This document shows, one piece after another, positions 44,863-54,425 of a stretch of DNA of 64,000 nt. The DNA is taken from positions 1 through 64,000 of the forward strand of contig NZ_PEOG01000024.1 in NCBI RefSeq assembly GCF_002761755.1, in the 5' to 3' direction. The position numbers and the translations under genes were made by a program. A model generated the notes under the pieces. The model had not been told where the DNA came from and ran no database searches. It saw nothing but the letters and a program-made list of their open reading frames with translations. Numbering within the stretch: position 1 is the first letter of the stretch; every line of letters starts with the position of its first letter. This stretch comes from Roseateles chitinivorans. GTDB taxonomy: Bacteria > Pseudomonadota > Gammaproteobacteria > Burkholderiales > Burkholderiaceae_C.

Positions 44863-46914
44863 ATGACCGACACCTCCGCCGCAGCGAACCCGCTGCTCTC
44901 CCAAGCGTCGCTGCCCGACTTCGCCGCGATCGACCCGTCCCACATCCAGCCGGCCATCACCGAACTGCTCGCCCAGGCCCAGCAGGCGCTCGAGCAGGTC
45001 ACGGCGCCCGGCGCGCCGGCCGACTACGAACGCCTGTCCCGTACCCTGAACGTCGCCACCGAGCGGCTGGGCACCGCCTGGGGCGCCGTCGGCCACTTGA
45101 ACGCGGTCGCCAACACGCCGGCGCTGCGCGAGGCCTACAACGCGATGCTGCCGGCGGTCACCGAATTCCACACCGCGCTGGGCGCCAACGAGGCGCTGTA
45201 CGCCCTCTACAAGGCGATCGCCGCCCAGCCCGGCCTGACGCCCGAGCGCGCCCAGCTGCTCAAGCACGCGATGCGCGACTTCGTGCTCTCCGGCGCCGAG
45301 CTGCAGGGCGAGGCCAAGGAGCGTTTCGCCAAGATCCAGGAACGCAGCGCCGAACTGGGCCAGGCCTTCTCCGAGCACGTCATGGACGCCACCGACGGCT
45401 GGAGCTACCTGGCCACCGCCGCGGAGCTCAAGGGCGTGCCGGCCGACGTCGTCGCCAATGCGCGCGCCGCGGCCGAGAAGGACGGCAACACCGATCCCGA
45501 CGCGCACAAGCTGACGCTGCACTTCCCGGTCTACATGCCGGTGATGCAGTACGCCGAGGACCGCGCGCTGCGCGAGCGCCTGTACCGGGCCTACGTGACG
45601 CGCGCCAGCGAGCTCGGCGACAAGTGCGACTGGGACAACGGCCCGCTGATGCAGGAACTGCTGATGCTGCGCCAGGAGGAGGCGAAGCTGCTGGGCTTCG
45701 CCAACTTCGCCGAGGCCTCGCTGGTGCCCAAGATGGCGACGTCGCCGGCGCAGGTGATGAGCTTCCTGCGCGACCTGGCGAGCCGCGCCCGCCCCTACGC
45801 GCAGCGCGACCTGGACGAACTGCGCGACTTCGCCAAGGCCGCGCTGCGCCTGGACGATCCTCAGGCCTGGGACCTGCCCTATGTCTCCGAGAAGCTGAAG
45901 GAGGCGCGCTACGCCTTCTCCGACCAGGAGGTGCGTCAATACCTGACCCTCCCGCGGGTGCTGGACGGGCTGTTCCGCATCGTCGACCGGCTCTTCGGCG
46001 TGCAGCTGGTGCCGGCCAAGGCCTCGGTCTGGCACGAGTCGGTGCAGTTCTGCGAGCTGCGCCGCGATGGCCAGTTGATCGGCCAGGTCTACCTGGACCT
46101 GTATGCGCGCCAGGGCAAGCGGCCCGGCGCCTGGATGGACGAAGTGCGCAGCCGCTGGGCGCGGCCGGACCTGGCCGGCACCGGCGCCGAGCAGATCCCG
46201 GTGGCGCACCTGGTCTGCAACTTCCCCCAGGGCGCGGACGGCAAGCCGGCGCTGCTCACCCACGATGACGTGACGACGCTGTTCCATGAATGCGGCCACG
46301 GACTGCACCACCTGCTCACCCGCGTGGCGGAACTGGGCGTGTCGGGCATCTCCGGCGTCGAGTGGGACGCGGTGGAGCTCCCCAGCCAGTTCATGGAGAA
46401 CTTCTGCTGGGAGTGGGAAGTGATCCAGCAGCTGTCGGCGCATGTGGACACCGGCGAGCCGCTGCCGCGCGCGCTGTTCGACAAGATGCTGGCGGCCAAG
46501 AACTTCCAGGCCGGCCTGCAGACGCTGCGCCAGATCGAGTTCGCGCTCTTCGACATGCGCCTGCATGCGGAGCCCGGCGCCGAGACCCGGGTGCAGGAAG
46601 TGCTGGACGAGGTGCGGGCCGAAGTGGCGGTGCTGCCGCCGCCGGCGTTCAACCGCTTCCAGCACAGCTTCTCGCACATCTTCGCGGGCGGCTACGCGGC
46701 GGGGTACTACAGCTACAAGTGGGCCGAGGTGCTGTCGGCCGATTGCTGGAGCGCGTTCGAGGAGGAAGGCGTGTTCAACCCGGCGACAGGCCGGCGCTAT
46801 CTGGACGAGATCCTGTCCATGGGCAGCGTCCGCGACGCGATGGACAACTTCAAGGCCTTCCGCGGCCGGGAGCCGCAGATCGACGCGCTGCTGCGGCATC
46901 AAGGCATGGCCTGA
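44863..46914 (+). CDS. prlC: Oligopeptidase A (M3 metallopeptidase)
   Basis: Cytosolic zinc peptidase that degrades peptides left from protein and signal-peptide breakdown. The 683-residue product has the M3 family zinc signature LFHECGHGLHHLL (HExxH near residue 475) with the third ligand region ISGVEWDAVELPSQFMENFCWE downstream, and the C-terminal FSHIFAGGYAAGYYSYKWAEVLSAD stretch typical of oligopeptidase A. No signal peptide. A housekeeping gene transcribed convergently with the next. Confidence 0.95.
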   Translation: MTDTSAAANPLLSQASLPDFAAIDPSHIQPAITELLAQAQQALEQVTAPGAPADYERLSRTLNVATERLGTAWGAVGHLNAVANTPALREAYNAMLPAVTEFHTALGANEALYALYKAIAAQPGLTPERAQLLKHAMRDFVLSGAELQGEAKERFAKIQERSAELGQAFSEHVMDATDGWSYLATAAELKGVPADVVANARAAAEKDGNTDPDAHKLTLHFPVYMPVMQYAEDRALRERLYRAYVTRASELGDKCDWDNGPLMQELLMLRQEEAKLLGFANFAEASLVPKMATSPAQVMSFLRDLASRARPYAQRDLDELRDFAKAALRLDDPQAWDLPYVSEKLKEARYAFSDQEVRQYLTLPRVLDGLFRIVDRLFGVQLVPAKASVWHESVQFCELRRDGQLIGQVYLDLYARQGKRPGAWMDEVRSRWARPDLAGTGAEQIPVAHLVCNFPQGADGKPALLTHDDVTTLFHECGHGLHHLLTRVAELGVSGISGVEWDAVELPSQFMENFCWEWEVIQQLSAHVDTGEPLPRALFDKMLAAKNFQAGLQTLRQIEFALFDMRLHAEPGAETRVQEVLDEVRAEVAVLPPPAFNRFQHSFSHIFAGGYAAGYYSYKWAEVLSADCWSAFEEEGVFNPATGRRYLDEILSMGSVRDAMDNFKAFRGREPQIDALLRHQGMA

Positions 46915-46995
46915 GGTCGCGGCCGGCCGCGCCGCCACGCCTTCCGGCACGGCAACGGCTTCCGCGAGGGGCCGTTGTCGCGGTGCGCTCGCGAT

Positions 46996-49900
46996 CTATG
47001 CCGGCCGGGTCGTCGGCTTTTTCCAAGGCACGGTCTGGATGAGGCGCTTCGCCCCCTCCGCCGGCAGCGCCTGCGCGAACAGCCAGCCCTGCGCCATCTG
47101 CACGCCGAGCGATGCCAGCAGGGCGGCCTGGGCCTCGTCCTCGACGCCTTCGGCCAGCGTCTGGCGGCCCAGTGCGCCGGCCAGGCCGACGATGGTGCGC
47201 ACCACCTCGCGCGCCTCGCCGCCCTCGCCCAGCCGCAGAACGAAGCTTCGGTCGATCTTCAGCGTGTCGGCGGGGAAGCGGTGCAGATGGGCCAGCGAGG
47301 ACTGCCCGGTCCCGACGTCGTCGATCGATAGCCGCAAGCCCAGGCGCGCCAGCGCCTGCAGCACCTCGCCATGGCGCTGCGGCCACGCCATCGCGACGCG
47401 CTCGGGGACCTCCAGGCGAAGTTGCGCCGGTGGTCCGTCGCCAAGCGCCTTGAGCGCCTCACGTGCATCGGCGAGGAGTTCGTCGCCCCGCGCGAGCTGC
47501 ACGCCCGACAGATTGACCGCGACTTCGCCCTTGAAGCCGATCTCGCGCCAGCGACGCAGTTGCAGCGCCGCCTCGATCAGCGTCCAGCGGCCGATGTCCA
47601 TGAGGTGGCCGCTCTCCTCCGCCGCAGGGATGAAGTCGTCGGGCAGGATCCGGCCGCGCGTCGGATGACGCCATCGGATCAGCGCCTCGAAGCCGAGCAG
47701 CGCGCGATCCGACAGCCTGACGATGGGCTGATAGTCCAACTGGAACTCGCCCGCCTGCAGGCCCCGCGCCAGGTCCTCGCGCAGGGCGCGCCTCGACGCC
47801 TCGGCCCGGGGCTGCGACGGATCGAACAGGCGCGCCTGGCCCGTGCCGGCCGCCTTGGCGCGAGCCAACGCGCTTTCAGCCGCGGCGAGCAGGTCGTCCG
47901 GGCTGAAGTTGCCCTGCCCGGTGAACGCCCAGCCCGCGCAGGCGGTGAGGCGGTGCGCGCCCCGGCCCTCCTCGATCGTGTCGGGCAGGAACGGCTCCTC
48001 GATGCGTGCCAGCGCCCATTCAGGCACGCGGTCGACCAGCGCGCCGGCCTCGATGCGGGCCTCGAAGAGCACGCCGAACCGGTCCGCACCGAGTCGCGCG
48101 ACCACGCGGCCCGAGCGCGTCGCCCGACCCGTGCCGCCGGCCAGGCGCCGTGCGCACTCGACCAGCACCGCGTCGCCGGCGACCGACCCGTGCCGCTCGT
48201 TGAAGGTGCGGAAATCGTCCAGGCCCAGCAGCACCAGGCCGATCGGCACGCCGGGCGTCGGATGCGCCAGGCGCTGGGCGATCAGCTCCATGAACAGCGC
48301 GCGGTTCGGCAAGCCAGTCAACCGGTCGTGCAGCGCGTCGTGCGCGGTCTGCTCGTGCAGCCGCTCCTGCTCGCTGAGGTCGGTGAGCGCGCCCGCCATG
48401 CGCACCGGCTTGCCGTCGCGTCGCACCGCCACGCCACGCGCCAGCAACGCGCGCCGCTGGCCGCCCTGCTCGAAGCGCAGCACATGGTGGAACTGGAGGC
48501 TGCGGCCCTGCAGGTGCGCGTCGAGCTCGGCGCGGAACAGACCGGCCGCCGCCGGATCCAAGGGACGCGTGAACCGGGCGATGCCATCCGCCCCCTCGTC
48601 CGGCCGATCGCCTGATCGAACGCCTGACCGGTCACCTGCATCGGCCCTCGCGCCCTTGCCCTTGCCCTTGCCCTTGCCCTTGCCCTTGCCCTCGCCCTCG
48701 CCCTCGCCGGCATCGATCTCCGCATCGCCCATCAGCGCCCGCCAGCGGGCCGAGACCTCCAGGCGGTCCTCCGCGATGTCCCAGTCCCAGAGGCCATCGT
48801 TGGCGCCTTGCGCGGCCAGCACATGGCGCTCCTCGCTGACCACCAGGCGGCGGAACGCCGCGCGGCGTCGGACCCAGGCCGCGAGTGCACGCAGGGCCAG
48901 CGCCCCCGCGCTCGCCGCGGCGACCGCCAGCAGCGGATGACCGAGCGAAAGCACCAGCAGGTGTTCCTCGAATGCCCACTGCGCTGCCGCCAGCCCGCCG
49001 CCGACCAGCAGGGCGACGACGAGCATCCCGCGCCACAAGGCGCCACGCGCCAGCAGCGCCGCGCACAGCAGGGGCAGCGTCAGCAGCGCGGTCAGTTCCG
49101 CGATCGAGGCCCAGGCGGGCCGCGTCAGGGTCCGGCCGGTCAGGATGTTGTCGACGACGGTCGCGAGGCGCTCGGCGCCGGGCACCCTGGCGTCGAAGGC
49201 GTTGGCGACCGGGCCGTCGGCCGCGCGCGCCGACACGCCCAGGATCACGATGCGATTGCGCAGCGCCTCGTCCGGCACCTTGCCGTCGACGAGGTCGGCC
49301 AGCGTCACCGAGGGGAAGGTACCGGCCGGGCCATAGTCGTTCACGCCCTGGCGTGACAACAGGTCCAGCGGCACGCGCAGCGAGCCCCAGCGCAGGTCGC
49401 GGCTCCAGCGCAGCGTGGCCTCGGACCAGGGCTGGCGCATCGCGTCGCCGGCGATGCGCAGCGCCAGCGAGGGATAGACCGCGCCTTCCAGTGGCAACGC
49501 CGGCAGCGCATGGCGCACCGCACCGTCGGCCTCGCGGGTCTCCTGCACATGCCCCAGCGACTTCGCCGCCGACAGCAGGGGTTCCGGCGGCGCGACCGCG
49601 CGCTCCGGACGCAGCGCGCTGCGGGGCTCGCCCTCCACGTTGAGGAAGGCCTGCGCGCGCAGCGCCGGCGGCACGCCCGCGGCCGGACCGGGCACGGGCA
49701 CGGGCGCGGCAGCCGGCGACGCGGTGGAGAGGGACGTCACGGAGGCGGTGGGAGACGACGTCGAGTCCGGGGACGACGTCGATTTCGGGGTCGAGGTCGA
49801 GGTCGAGGTCGAGGTCGCGGTCGCGGCTGAAGTCGCGGTCGCGGTCGCAATCGGCGTCAAGGTCGAGCCCTGCACGGCGCCGGCCAAGGCGCCATCGCTG

Positions 49901-50367
49901 GGCGGCAGGCCGAACGGCAGCAGCACCGGCGCGCCACCGCGCATGGCGCCCGCGAGCGCCGCGTCGCCCTCCGGTCGCGGGTCGATCATCAGCTGGTCGA
50001 TCGCGATGAGGCGCGGCTGCGCGGCTTGCAGTCGCGTGATCGCCTCGGCAAGCAGCGGCCGCCCCGGCGTCATGCTGCCGAAGCGCGCGGCGCTGGCGTC
50101 GTCGAACTGCACCAGGGTGATCGGATAGGTGGTGCCGGGCGCGAGTCGGCCGCGCCATCGGGCTTGCGCGTCCTGCGCGAGGCCATCGAGCCGCGCCAGC
50201 GGTCCCGCCTGCGGGCGTGCGAACCACATCAGCGCGACGGTGGCCGTCACCGCCAGCGCCAGCACCAGGTGGGCCCAGTCCCAGCCCGAGGGCCATCGCA
50301 GCGCCCCGCGCTGCCGGGCCGGCGTGCCTCGCGGTCCGTTCGATCCCCCTCTCGTCTCGCGTGTCAT
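46996..50367 (-). CDS. CHASE2-GGDEF-EAL protein, GGDEF degenerate
   Basis: The 1123-residue protein has an N-terminal membrane segment, a CHASE2 sensor domain, a membrane cluster of about three segments near residues 435-500, a PAS-like region, a GGDEF domain whose active-site motif is changed to GADRF, and an EAL domain with EAL (GFEALIRWRHP), IDDVGTG, KIDRSF and AEGVED intact. It is therefore predicted to hydrolyse cyclic di-GMP, not to make it. Two low-complexity linkers (Ser/Thr-rich and Gly-Glu/Gly-Lys) are encoded by hexanucleotide repeats. ATG at 50367 has GAGGG just upstream; one five codons earlier is possible. Confidence 0.88.
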   Translation of the reverse strand: MTRETRGGSNGPRGTPARQRGALRWPSGWDWAHLVLALAVTATVALMWFARPQAGPLARLDGLAQDAQARWRGRLAPGTTYPITLVQFDDASAARFGSMTPGRPLLAEAITRLQAAQPRLIAIDQLMIDPRPEGDAALAGAMRGGAPVLLPFGLPPSDGALAGAVQGSTLTPIATATATSAATATSTSTSTSTPKSTSSPDSTSSPTASVTSLSTASPAAAPVPVPGPAAGVPPALRAQAFLNVEGEPRSALRPERAVAPPEPLLSAAKSLGHVQETREADGAVRHALPALPLEGAVYPSLALRIAGDAMRQPWSEATLRWSRDLRWGSLRVPLDLLSRQGVNDYGPAGTFPSVTLADLVDGKVPDEALRNRIVILGVSARAADGPVANAFDARVPGAERLATVVDNILTGRTLTRPAWASIAELTALLTLPLLCAALLARGALWRGMLVVALLVGGGLAAAQWAFEEHLLVLSLGHPLLAVAAASAGALALRALAAWVRRRAAFRRLVVSEERHVLAAQGANDGLWDWDIAEDRLEVSARWRALMGDAEIDAGEGEGEGKGKGKGKGKGKGARADAGDRSGVRSGDRPDEGADGIARFTRPLDPAAAGLFRAELDAHLQGRSLQFHHVLRFEQGGQRRALLARGVAVRRDGKPVRMAGALTDLSEQERLHEQTAHDALHDRLTGLPNRALFMELIAQRLAHPTPGVPIGLVLLGLDDFRTFNERHGSVAGDAVLVECARRLAGGTGRATRSGRVVARLGADRFGVLFEARIEAGALVDRVPEWALARIEEPFLPDTIEEGRGAHRLTACAGWAFTGQGNFSPDDLLAAAESALARAKAAGTGQARLFDPSQPRAEASRRALREDLARGLQAGEFQLDYQPIVRLSDRALLGFEALIRWRHPTRGRILPDDFIPAAEESGHLMDIGRWTLIEAALQLRRWREIGFKGEVAVNLSGVQLARGDELLADAREALKALGDGPPAQLRLEVPERVAMAWPQRHGEVLQALARLGLRLSIDDVGTGQSSLAHLHRFPADTLKIDRSFVLRLGEGGEAREVVRTIVGLAGALGRQTLAEGVEDEAQAALLASLGVQMAQGWLFAQALPAEGAKRLIQTVPWKKPTTRPA
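48652..48705. repeat. GCCCTT/GCCCTC hexamer tandem repeat
   Basis: Six copies of GCCCTT followed by three of GCCCTC, in frame in the CHASE2-GGDEF-EAL gene, encode (Gly-Glu)3-(Gly-Lys)6 on the minus strand. Copy-number change would lengthen or shorten the linker without a frameshift. Confidence 0.9.
49789..49824. repeat. GGTCGA/GGTCGC hexamer tandem repeat
   Basis: Four GGTCGA units and two GGTCGC units, then degenerate copies to about 49850, encode the Ser/Thr/Ala-Thr linker inside the CHASE2 region of the same gene. Confidence 0.85.
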
Positions 50368-50453
50368 CGTCCCTCGCTTCATGGCGTGCCCGTGGGCGGC
50401 TTCGTGGTGCCGGCCCCATCATCGCCGCGCCGCATCCTAGGCGAAGGACCCCC

Positions 50454-50604
50454 GGCTTCCCAACACCGCGTGCGCGGGGCGGGCAGGCGGGTCCAGGACG
50501 CTGTCGCGCACCTGGAGGCCCCAACCCCGCGCGCGCGGGGCGGGCCGCGAAGTGGCTCGGGATCTCGCCGCTCAGCACGGCCCTCCCCCGCGCGCGGGGC
50601 GGGC
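50454..50604. CRISPR. Candidate minimal CRISPR-like array, no cas genes
   Basis: Three related GC-rich palindromic repeats lie in the 340 bp between two divergent genes: 50454-50484 (31 bp), 50517-50545 (29 bp) and 50579-50604 (26 bp). Each starts GGC and ends GCGCGGGGCGGGC; the middle one contains the perfect palindrome CCCCGCGCGCGCGGGG. The two unique segments between are 32 and 33 bp. Repeat size, spacing and the CCCCGCG...CGCGGGG core resemble type I-E arrays, but the repeats are imperfect, only three are present and no cas gene is in the window. REP-like palindromes are the alternative. The rest of the gap (to 50707) shows only the control region of the next gene. Confidence 0.35.
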
Positions 50605-50707
50605 CCGGACCGGCCCGACGACGCGACGCGGCCTTGTCCGACAGACCGCCCCCCGCCCCGCCCTTAAGGTGGACTCACGACCCTTCAGTCGAGCGATGGA
50701 GTTCGCC

Positions 50708-51667
50708 ATGCGTCCCCTTCCGTCCCTCTTCCATGCCGGACGTCCGCGACACGGTCGCCACGGCCCCAGCCATCACGGCGCGCTGTTCTGGCTCTCCCAT
50801 GCGGCGGTGCTGCTGGCGCTGCTGCTACTTGCCACCGAAGTCTCCGCGCAGCAGGGCGCGGGCCTGCGCGCGCAGTACGAGCAGCTCGCGCCGCAGCTGG
50901 CGCGCAGCCCCTTCCAGCGGCCGATCGTCCTGAGCTCGGTGAACGACACCGAACGACCCACCGGCGAGATGCATGCCGTCGTCCAGCACGGCTTCGCGAC
51001 GCTGGCCGGCGCGCTGCGAGACGCCGAGGCCTGGTGCGATGTGCTGACCCTGCCGGCCAACGTCAAGCGCTGCGCGGTCGAGGACGACGCCGCGCCGGGC
51101 GCGACGCTGCACATGGCGATCGGCCGCAAGTTCGACCAGCCGATCGAGGATGCTTACGCGCTCGACTTCCGCTTCCAGGTGCTGGCGGCGCAGCCGCAGT
51201 ACCTGCTCGTCGAGATGAGCGCGAACAAGGGGCCGATGGGCACCAGCCACTACCGGCTGACGCTGGAGGCGGTGCCGCTGGACGCACGGCGCAGCTTCGT
51301 GCGGCTGCGCTATGCCTACATGAACAACTTCGCCGCGCGGGTCGCGACCAACGCCTACCTGGCGACCTCGGGCCGGGACAAGGTCGGCTTCACCGTGATC
51401 GGCCGTGACGATGACGGTCGGCCGCGCTATGTCGGCGGGATCCAGGGCATCGCGGAACGCAACACGATGCGCTACTTCCTCGCGATCGAGTCCTACCTCG
51501 ACACGCTGGCCACGCCCGCCGATCAACGGCTGGATCGGCGGCTGCGCGACTGGTTCGCGGCGACCGAGCGCTATGCACGTCAGCTGCATGAGCAGTCGCT
51601 GGAAGAGTACGTGGCGATGAAGCACAAGGAGGCGCGCCGCCACGTCGCCATGGCCCCCGGGGAGTGA
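50708..51667 (+). CDS. Exported protein of unknown function
   Basis: The 319-residue product has a signal peptide with a long basic n-region and a leucine-rich core (AAVLLALLLLATEVSA, cleavage expected after VSA near residue 47). The mature part has two cysteines (AWCDVLTL, VKRCAVED) and sequences such as SSVNDTERPTGEMHAVVQHGF that I cannot place in a named family. Start at 50708 because GGAG lies seven bases upstream; an ATG four codons earlier is possible. Transcribed alone, convergent with the MFS gene. A periplasmic role is all that can be said. Confidence 0.8.
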   Translation: MRPLPSLFHAGRPRHGRHGPSHHGALFWLSHAAVLLALLLLATEVSAQQGAGLRAQYEQLAPQLARSPFQRPIVLSSVNDTERPTGEMHAVVQHGFATLAGALRDAEAWCDVLTLPANVKRCAVEDDAAPGATLHMAIGRKFDQPIEDAYALDFRFQVLAAQPQYLLVEMSANKGPMGTSHYRLTLEAVPLDARRSFVRLRYAYMNNFAARVATNAYLATSGRDKVGFTVIGRDDDGRPRYVGGIQGIAERNTMRYFLAIESYLDTLATPADQRLDRRLRDWFAATERYARQLHEQSLEEYVAMKHKEARRHVAMAPGE

Positions 51668-51715
51668 GCCGGCACGGCATCGAGCCTGCGCCGCTGACGG
51701 TCGGCAGCGCGGCGA

Positions 51716-52921
51716 TCAGCGCGACGAGGTCCCCATCTGCCGGGCCGCGAACTGCGCCCCGACCAGCACCGACGCCATCAGCCACAGCGGCGCCGCCGCG
51801 ACGCTGATCGCGGCCAGCGCGCCGAAGCCCAGCGGCATCGCCACCGTGGCCCCGTTCGAAGCCAGCATCCGCAGCCCCAGCGCCTGACCATGACGGTCCG
51901 GCGGCGTGACCTGGTGCATCGTGGCCAGCACCATCGGCTGCACCGCGCCGAGCGCCAGCCCCAGCACCGCCGAGCCCGCCATCAGCCCGAGCGTGCCCGG
52001 CAGCCAGGCATAGACGATCAAGGTCAGGGTCGCGACGGCCATCGCCGCGCGCAGCGCCTTGACCTCGTCGATGTGATGGGCCCAGCGCACGATGGCCAGC
52101 CGCACCAGCGTCGCCGCGGCGGCGAAGCTGCCCAGCACCAGGCCGATGCTCGAGGCCGACAGGCCCTTCGCATGGCCGACGACCGGGACGACGAAGCTGT
52201 GGGCGTCCCAGCAGGAGGACATCGCGACGTTCACGATCAGCAGGTTGCGCAGGCCGCGGTCCTTCAGCAGGTCCCAGGCGGGTCGCGGCTTGGCCCCTGC
52301 GGCCAGGGGCACCGGCGCCTGCCGTGGCACGCGCAGCGCGACCGCCCAGGCGGCCAGCGGCAGCAGCGTCGACAGCACCAGCGCGGCGCTGAAGCCGGCC
52401 AGGTCGATGACGATGCCGGTGATCACCGGCGCCAGCGCGTTGGACAGCGCCGGCCCGAGCGCCACCCAGCTGAACACGCGCTTGAGCTGCGAGGGATCGC
52501 GGGCCATCAGGCCGGCCTCGCGCTGGATCGCGACCGCGGACACGGCCACCGCGCCCCCGCACAGCAGGCAACCGAGCGCGAGCAGCCACAACCAGCCCAG
52601 CCATTGGGCGGCCAATGCGAGCACCGCGCCGGCGAAGGCCATCGTCACGCCGATGCCCACCGGTCGGTGAAAGCCATGTCGATCGGCCAGCCGGCCGGCC
52701 CACATCGACAGGCCCAGCGGCGCCACCGCGAACAGGCTCAGCAGCACGCCGACGAATCCGCCGCCGTAACCCTGGTGCAGGACCCACAGCGTCGCAGCGA
52801 CCCGTGTGGTGGCCATGCAGGCATGCACCGCCACCAGCGATGCGATCACCGCCACGAAGCCGACGCTCAGGCCGGTGTAGCCCGCGTCGGGCGCTGACGC
52901 CGTCCCGGGCCCCTCGCTCAT
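51716..52921 (-). CDS. Major facilitator superfamily transporter
   Basis: The 401-residue protein has about twelve hydrophobic segments and the MFS loop motif GRLADRHGFHRP between segments 2 and 3, with a second half starting near AWDLLKDRGLRNLL. Substrate not predictable. It overlaps the rmuC stop codon by four bases (ATGA), so it is translated from the rmuC transcript; longer in-frame readings are inside rmuC. Confidence 0.88.
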   Translation of the reverse strand: MSEGPGTASAPDAGYTGLSVGFVAVIASLVAVHACMATTRVAATLWVLHQGYGGGFVGVLLSLFAVAPLGLSMWAGRLADRHGFHRPVGIGVTMAFAGAVLALAAQWLGWLWLLALGCLLCGGAVAVSAVAIQREAGLMARDPSQLKRVFSWVALGPALSNALAPVITGIVIDLAGFSAALVLSTLLPLAAWAVALRVPRQAPVPLAAGAKPRPAWDLLKDRGLRNLLIVNVAMSSCWDAHSFVVPVVGHAKGLSASSIGLVLGSFAAAATLVRLAIVRWAHHIDEVKALRAAMAVATLTLIVYAWLPGTLGLMAGSAVLGLALGAVQPMVLATMHQVTPPDRHGQALGLRMLASNGATVAMPLGFGALAAISVAAAPLWLMASVLVGAQFAARQMGTSSR

Positions 52922-54384
52922 CCGGCGGTGCCTTCCTCGTCCTGCGCGTCCGCGGCGCCGAGCTGCAGCACGCGGGACATCTGATCCTCGGGCAGCGCCT
53001 CGACGGTCTTGAGCCGGCGCGTCATCGCCCGGGTGCGGACTTCGGCGGCATCGATGGTGTTGCTCGCTTCCTCGAGCTTCTTCTTCGTCTTGGCCAGCAC
53101 ATCGCCGAACTTGCCGAACTCGGTCTTCACCGCCGACAGCACCTCCCACACCTCGGCCGAGCGCTTCTCCAGCGCCAGCGTGCGGAAGCCCATCTGCAGG
53201 CTGGACAGGGTCGCCAGCAGCGTCGTCGGGCCGACCAGCATGACCTTGTGCTCGCGCTGCAGTGCCTCGCTCAGGCCGGGGCGACGCAGGGCCTCGGCAT
53301 ACAGGCCCTCGGTGGGCAGGAACAGCAGGGCGAAGTCGGTGGTGTGCGGCGGGCCGAGGTACTTCTCGCGGATGGTCTTGGCCTCCAGCCGCAACCGCGT
53401 CTCGATCGCCCGACCGGCCAGTTCCGCCGCCGGCGCGTCGGCGCGCTCCTGCGCCTCGAGCAGGCGCTCGTAGTCCTCGCGCGGGAACTTGGCGTCGATC
53501 GGCAGCCAGATCGGCTTGCCGTCGTCGCGCTGGCCGGGCAGCTTCAGCGCGAACTCGACACGCCCACCGCTGCCCGGCACCGTCTCTACGTTGGCCGCGT
53601 ACTGCTCCGGCGTGAACACCTGCTCCAGCAGCGCCGCGAGCTGCACCTCGCCGAAGATGCCGCGTGTCTTGACGTTGGTCAGCACCCGGTTCAGCGAGCC
53701 GACATCGCGCGCCAGTGTCTGCATCTCGCCCAGGCCGCGATAGACCTGCTCGAGCCGCTCCGCGACCTGCTTGAAGCTCTCGCCCAGTCGCTGCTCCAGC
53801 GTGGCGTGCAGCTTCTCGTCGACGGTCGCCCGCATCTGCTCGAGCTTCTTCTCGTTGTCCTGCTGGATCGACTGCAACCGGGCCTCGACGGTGCGGCGGG
53901 TCTCCGCCAGGCCGGCCTCGTTGCGCTGGGCCAGCGCCTGGAGTTGCTCGGTCAGCACCGTGGTCATGCGCGCGGCGGCGGCATCCTGCGCCTCGCGCGC
54001 GGTCGCGGCCTGCTGCGCCAGCGACTGCTGCAGCTGCGCGAGCTGCACGCGGAAGGCGTCGATCTGCTCGTTCTGCGAGCGCGCCGTGTCGCCGCCCTGG
54101 GTCAGCAGCGCCTGCTGGAACTGGGTCAGCGTCGTCAGCGTCTCCTGGCGCAGGCCGGCGTTGCCGCGGCCGACCTCCTCCCGCAGGCCGGTGTTCACCC
54201 GACCCAGCTCGTCACGCAGCGCGCGTTCCAGGCGCTCGATGCGCTCGCCGGACTGCTGCAGCAGCGGGGCCATCGCCGCCGCCGGATCTCCGCCGGACTG
54301 CCGTCGCAGCGTGAGCCAGACAGCGATGAGGAGGATCACGATCACCCCGGAAAGGGCGAGATGCAGCAGGTCAGCGAAAGTCAT
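52918..54384 (-). CDS. rmuC: DNA recombination protein RmuC
   Basis: RmuC limits inversions between short repeats and is a membrane-anchored, PD-(D/E)xK-like nuclease candidate. The 488-residue product has one N-terminal membrane segment (about residues 5-25), a long coiled-coil to about residue 220, and the conserved RmuC domain with LTNVKTRGIFGEVQL, LPIDAKFPREDYERL and VLVGPTTLLATL-type sequences (MLVGPTTLLATLSSLQMGFR). All family hallmarks are present. Confidence 0.95.
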   Translation of the reverse strand: MTFADLLHLALSGVIVILLIAVWLTLRRQSGGDPAAAMAPLLQQSGERIERLERALRDELGRVNTGLREEVGRGNAGLRQETLTTLTQFQQALLTQGGDTARSQNEQIDAFRVQLAQLQQSLAQQAATAREAQDAAAARMTTVLTEQLQALAQRNEAGLAETRRTVEARLQSIQQDNEKKLEQMRATVDEKLHATLEQRLGESFKQVAERLEQVYRGLGEMQTLARDVGSLNRVLTNVKTRGIFGEVQLAALLEQVFTPEQYAANVETVPGSGGRVEFALKLPGQRDDGKPIWLPIDAKFPREDYERLLEAQERADAPAAELAGRAIETRLRLEAKTIREKYLGPPHTTDFALLFLPTEGLYAEALRRPGLSEALQREHKVMLVGPTTLLATLSSLQMGFRTLALEKRSAEVWEVLSAVKTEFGKFGDVLAKTKKKLEEASNTIDAAEVRTRAMTRRLKTVEALPEDQMSRVLQLGAADAQDEEGTAG

Positions 54385-54425
54385 CGAGTCATTCTCTCAG
54401 CGCCGGGCGTCGCCGGTGGGCGGTC

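Noticed and set aside
39832..46950. A 2372-codon open frame on the minus strand
   Set aside because: It is antisense to cheA, both receptor genes, cheW and prlC, all of which have clear family motifs. High GC content leaves the opposite strand free of stops.
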